From NCBI GenBank assembly GCA_035654775.1, contig DASRWB010000047.1, forward strand, positions 1 through 26,180: DNA of 26,180 nucleotides, written 5' to 3'. Below the pieces are notes generated by a model, which was not told the DNA's origin, made no database searches, and saw only the letters and a list, made by a program, of their open reading frames with translations. Source of the stretch: HKST-UBA85 sp035654775. Lineage in GTDB: Bacteria; Bacteroidota; Bacteroidia; Flavobacteriales; Flavobacteriaceae. Shown here piece after piece: positions 23,449-26,180 of the stretch. A program made the position numbers and the translations under genes. Numbering within the stretch: position 1 is the stretch's first letter; each line of letters opens with the position of its first letter.

Positions 23449-25456
23449 GGTTTTTCGGTATTAAAATTTCAAGTGTTGTTCCTTTATCTTTTTTTGAGGT
23501 TATGCGAACCTTTGCATTTATTTCTGCCGCACGGGAATTAATGTTTTTTAGGCCTATACCTTTTCTGGCCTTGTTAACATCAAAACCAATACCATCGTCA
23601 GATATGCTTAGCCAAATTACATTATTTTTTAGAGTAAAACTAATTTCTACCGTTTTGGCTTGCGCGTGTTTGTATATATTTTGAAGCGTTTCCTGAAGAA
23701 TTCGGTAGATGTGTATTTTGGTTTTGTTCGAAATAGCATCCCAGTTAATTTCGTCTTTATGAATTAAGGTGTAATGCAAGTTGTAAGCGGTACACTGGGT
23801 TTCTACCAGTGTTTTTACAATTTCTCTAAACCCGCTGTTGGCTATAAAATCGGTATTCAAATCGTGGGATACCTTTCGTATGTCCTGTTCTATATCTTTT
23901 AACTGTTCTATGTACGTATTGCGCGTTTGTATGGCTTCAAGCGAAGTATTCATGTTTAAACTGTCCAGGCTTAGGCGTGTACCAAAAAGTCTTCCTAAAA
24001 TGCCATCGTGCAGCTCTTCCGATATTCTTCTTTTTTCCAAAGCTCTGGCTTCATCTACTTTTTCTTGCTGCGAAAGCATCAGGTTATAAATCTCTTCATT
24101 GGTTTCCTGTTGCTGTCGGGCAAACTGCAACTCCTTATTTTTAGCGCGTTGCGATAGAATAATATAAATCAGAAAAAAAGTAACCAAAACTCCAGCCAGT
24201 AAAATAATAAGCCACATGCGCTCTCGTGCTATACGCTCCTTTTCTTGCTCTATTTTATTGGTTTCATAACGGATTCTGAAAAATTTATCACGTCGCGCAC
24301 GTTCGTTTTTTTGAATGCTGTCGTTTAGTGAAATGTATTGCTTGTAATACTGAACCGCAAGACTATCTTCTTCTACTTCTGAAAGAATAAATAACGATTT
24401 CAGCAGGTCGTCGTTATGGTATTTCTCTGAAATCTCTTTTGCCTTGTAGGCATAATATTTTGCCGAGTCTGCTTGCTTTACCGTATGGTAGTAGGCTGCT
24501 AAACGTTGATTTATAATAATAGTTTCGTATTCAGCACCAGCTGAATCACACAATTTCAACGCTTCTAAATACAGCTTTGGCAATTTACTATAATCTTTGG
24601 CTAAATAAAGACTATATGCATAATTATCCATTACCAAAGCATAAAAACCGGGCCTTTCCTTTCGTACGGCTTCTCTGTTTAAAATGTCTTCATTAAAGTA
24701 ATTAGCCATTTCATAATCTCCCATATCCCTGTATACATTAGCTATATTACTTTTAGAATTGTCAATAGTCAGCGTATTATCACCAGCCAATTCTTTTTTG
24801 ATCGCTAAAGCTTGATTGTGATAATTTATAGCTTCATCATATTGACCAAGTTGATGATAAACCATACCCAAGTTATTATATACAAAGGCTTTTTTTCGGG
24901 TATACAAAAAAGTGGAAGGAAGCTTATCTAAATATGAAAGTGCTTCAAATGATAAAATCTCACTTCCGGTAAAATCTTTTTCATCTTTTTGAATAATGGC
25001 GATACTTAACAACACCTGTGCCGTATTCCAATCGTCCTTAATTGCCTTGTAGAGCTTTTCTGCTTCATAATGATGATAGTAAGAACTATCTACATCAAGT
25101 GTTGCTATATAATATCTCCCAAAGTTATAATTGGCCTCAGCCAACGCTGCTGAATCTTTTGTTCTTTGTGCAATACGTAGTAAATCTTTGTTTAGCGATT
25201 TGAATGTACTGTCTTCATGCTTGTAAAACGGAATTACATTCAGCAAAGCTGAAATCTTTATGGAATCAGAATTCGTTTGATTAGCCAACAACAAGGCTCT
25301 ACGAGCAGCCTCTAAGCGCACACTTTCCTTCTCCATTTGCGTGTTGCTGGAGATAAACTGGAGTTTTCTGATACTGTCAAAGAGTTTGCTTTCAACATTT
25401 TGTGAAAACAACTGAATGCTAACAAGAAAAGCAATAAAAACTATGGTATTTTTCAA
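23441..25456 (-). CDS. TPR-containing sensor histidine kinase (HisKA_3 type)
   Basis: A 671-aa sensor kinase partnering the adjacent regulator. A signal peptide (1-19, QLFSQ) is followed by a periplasmic array of tetratricopeptide helices (about 40-385; clearest at FVYNNLGMVYHQLGQYDEAI and NIANVYRDMGDYEMANYFNE). One membrane helix at 416-436 leads into a coiled coil (440-475). The HisKA_3 box has His483 (RRISEELHDGILGR), then HATPase_c with Asn593 (LQETLQNIYKHAQA), DDGIGFD and KGIGLKNI. The start is TTG at 25456, the only start after the in-frame stop that keeps the signal peptide. TPR arrays commonly bind peptides or proteins, so the signal may be one; this is inference. Confidence 0.93.
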   Translation of the reverse strand: MKNTIVFIAFLVSIQLFSQNVESKLFDSIRKLQFISSNTQMEKESVRLEAARRALLLANQTNSDSIKISALLNVIPFYKHEDSTFKSLNKDLLRIAQRTKDSAALAEANYNFGRYYIATLDVDSSYYHHYEAEKLYKAIKDDWNTAQVLLSIAIIQKDEKDFTGSEILSFEALSYLDKLPSTFLYTRKKAFVYNNLGMVYHQLGQYDEAINYHNQALAIKKELAGDNTLTIDNSKSNIANVYRDMGDYEMANYFNEDILNREAVRKERPGFYALVMDNYAYSLYLAKDYSKLPKLYLEALKLCDSAGAEYETIIINQRLAAYYHTVKQADSAKYYAYKAKEISEKYHNDDLLKSLFILSEVEEDSLAVQYYKQYISLNDSIQKNERARRDKFFRIRYETNKIEQEKERIARERMWLIILLAGVLVTFFLIYIILSQRAKNKELQFARQQQETNEEIYNLMLSQQEKVDEARALEKRRISEELHDGILGRLFGTRLSLDSLNMNTSLEAIQTRNTYIEQLKDIEQDIRKVSHDLNTDFIANSGFREIVKTLVETQCTAYNLHYTLIHKDEINWDAISNKTKIHIYRILQETLQNIYKHAQAKTVEISFTLKNNVIWLSISDDGIGFDVNKARKGIGLKNINSRAAEINAKVRITSKKDKGTTLEILIPKNHE

Positions 25457-25481
25457 TTGTTCAATAAACTATCCATTCCCT

Positions 25482-25489
25482 CAAATGTA
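25482..25489 (-). promoter_or_regulatory. Probable -7 box of the kinase/regulator operon
   Basis: TACATTTG on the minus strand fits TAnnTTTG and lies 25 nt before the TTG start at 25456. A clear -33 TTG is lacking. It sits between the upstream lipoprotein terminator and the kinase gene, so the operon would be transcribed independently. Confidence 0.5.
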
Positions 25490-25510
25490 TCTATAATTTT
25501 TTACTAAGTA

Positions 25511-25542
25511 AAATAAAAAAAGCCCATTTGTTAAAATGGGCT
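25511..25542 (-). terminator. Terminator of the small lipoprotein gene
   Basis: Perfect 9-bp arms AGCCCATTT (25521-25529) and AAATGGGCT (25534-25542) with a 4-nt loop, followed on the minus strand by a T-rich run (25511-25520). It starts 22 nt after the stop of the small lipoprotein gene. Confidence 0.88.
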
Positions 25543-25564
25543 TATACCTGAAGTAGGAGTAAAT

Positions 25565-25735
25565 TTATTGTTCGTTGTTTCCTCCACCGGTATCCAGTGT
25601 TACCTGAATTTCAGTATTTAATACTTCTATTTGGGCGTCAAGTAATTGGTCGTCTTCGTTTAAATCTTCTTTAACACAAGAAACAAACAGTGCAGACACG
25701 GCTAGGGCTAGAAATGTAACTTTTAGGGCTTTCAT
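25565..25735 (-). CDS. Small, probably surface-exposed lipoprotein
   Basis: A 56-aa precursor starting at Met 25735 (the frame opens to 25762, but the start at 25735 gives a clean signal MKALKVTFLALAVSALFVSC). The lipobox FVSC leaves a mature peptide of only 37 residues. After the lipidated cysteine the residues V-K-E-D fit the X-K-(D/E)2 lipoprotein export signal described in Capnocytophaga, which sends lipoproteins to the cell surface. The rest is acidic (DLNEDDQLLDAQIEVLNTE) and ends TGGGNNEQ, with no recognisable fold. It is a single-gene unit with its own strong terminator, directly upstream of the TPR kinase/regulator genes. Role unknown; a signalling peptide or accessory subunit is conceivable. 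Confidence 0.75.
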   Translation of the reverse strand: MKALKVTFLALAVSALFVSCVKEDLNEDDQLLDAQIEVLNTEIQVTLDTGGGNNEQ

Positions 25736-25793
25736 ATTAATCAATTTTAGGTTGTAAAACAATTTTATCTTTTAGTTAGTAATTCAATACATA

Positions 25794-25812
25794 TTTCGCT
25801 GCTAAAGCGAAA
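25794..25812. repeat. Perfect hairpin upstream of the small lipoprotein gene
   Basis: TTTCGCT (25794-25800) and AGCGAAA (25806-25812) pair around GCTAA. It lies about 60 nt upstream of the ATG at 25735, so it may be an operator or a stabilising 5' leader hairpin. Confidence 0.45.
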
Positions 25813-25860
25813 GGGTTTTGAGGGAAGAATGGATAATTAATTGTTTTTAAAATGAAGCAC

Positions 25861-25892
25861 AAAAAAGCGCTCAGTTTTAAACTAAAATTGAG
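25861..25892 (-). terminator. Possible minus-strand terminator at the right edge
   Basis: Ten-nt arms 25870-25879 and 25883-25892 (CTCAGTTTTA/TAAAATTGAG) pair with one wobble or mismatch around a 3-nt loop, and the minus strand continues CGCTTTTTT (25861-25869). The irregular pair is a G-U wobble in plus-strand RNA but A-C in minus-strand RNA, so the strand is uncertain. It might end a gene beyond the right edge. Confidence 0.35.
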
Positions 25893-26014
25893 GGAAAAAA
25901 GACTTACGTCTCTAAAATGGATTAACTAATGGTTCTTAAGTGATTGATTTATAAAAATCGGTTTTGGGGCTTAAGAAGTCATCTAATGTATAACGACAAT
26001 TAGCAAAAAATGCA

Positions 26015-26051
26015 ATTTAATCGATGAAATGCGTATTTAATCGATGAAATG
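26015..26051. repeat. Tandem 17-bp direct repeat with 20-bp period
   Basis: ATTTAATCGATGAAATG occurs at 26015-26031 and again at 26035-26051. A partial third unit (AAAATGCAATTTAATCGAT) overlaps the left side. The 20-bp period is about two helical turns, so a protein could bind both on the same face. The core recurs at 22708-22721. Confidence 0.6.
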
Positions 26052-26180
26052 TTCAAAAAATTAAAGAATCGCCTAAACACCACCTTTTATTTTGGTAAAT
26101 AAAAATAAGTCCTATAAAGCCAATTGTTCTAAATTTTTTTAGGTATACCAAAACTTGTTGTTCTAGGAATATTGAGAAAC

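Larger units (their letters stand above)
25736..26180. other. 445-nt stretch with no gene found, with several repeats and hairpins
   Basis: No convincing coding region on either strand. It holds the leader of the small lipoprotein gene and a TTTCGCT/AGCGAAA hairpin (25794-25812). It also holds a direct repeat TTGAGGGAA (25818-25826 and 25888-25896), a longer hairpin at 25870-25892, the tandem AATCGATGAAATG elements (26015-26051) and TTGTTCTA twice near the right end. No consensus TAnnTTTG box is seen on either strand. Confidence 0.6.

Noticed and set aside
25921..25980. Two CTTAAG palindromes and a short GATTT/AAATC hairpin
   Set aside because: Six-base palindromes and a 5-bp AT stem are common in AT-rich DNA.
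26015..26051. Tandem repeat considered as the start of a CRISPR array
   Set aside because: The repeats are 17 bp with 3-bp gaps, far too close for spacers, and no cas genes are present.

Overview
The window looks like chromosomal DNA of a marine-type Flavobacteriaceae (phylum Bacteroidota). The evidence is AT-rich sequence, promoters of the TTG…TAnnTTTG type, few Shine-Dalgarno sequences, a kelch protein with a type IX secretion (Por) C-terminal sorting domain, many lipoproteins, and families typical of the group (DUF4407, DUF4230, DUF4260, GbsR/MarR-controlled RND pumps, TPR histidine kinases). There is no phage, IS element, CRISPR array or rRNA. The genus cannot be fixed from the sequence.

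Layout. 73-1662 (+): secreted kelch protein. 1671-7869 (-): a tight four-gene efflux operon (GbsR/MarR-like repressor, membrane-fusion lipoprotein, RND pump, outer-membrane channel lipoprotein), with a perfect 18-bp palindrome inside the repressor promoter. 7991-8149 (-): tRNA-Leu(UAG) with its own promoter and terminator. 8214-9614 (+): M20 dipeptidase, convergent with an arylsulfotransferase-like lipoprotein (9617-10912, -). 11129-12232 (+): DUF4407 membrane protein, convergent with a secreted protein made of two tandem copies of one domain (12288-13103, -), with a bidirectional terminator between them.

13304-18311 (-): a probable eight-gene operon: outer-membrane barrel, ruvC, hemW, cyclase-family hydrolase, DUF4260, DUF4230, MmcQ/YjbR protein and PhnA-like zinc protein. 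Most junctions are -4 to +5 nt. A divergent pair, LPG-synthase-type flippase plus family-2 glycosyltransferase, starts at 18341 only 29 nt away. Then come an outer-membrane barrel protein (20487-21368, +), a lipoprotein with a TonB C-terminal-like domain (21394-21876, -) and a DUF456 membrane protein (21983-22492, +).

22493-26180 is the most interesting part. It reads as a signalling module on the minus strand: a tiny predicted surface lipoprotein, a periplasmic-TPR histidine kinase and a LuxR-type response regulator. Downstream is a 269-nt gene-free stretch with ordered RNA structure, including a candidate small RNA or structured 3' UTR on the minus strand. A 14-bp element (AATCGATRAAATGY) occurs once downstream of the module and twice, 20 bp apart, upstream of it.
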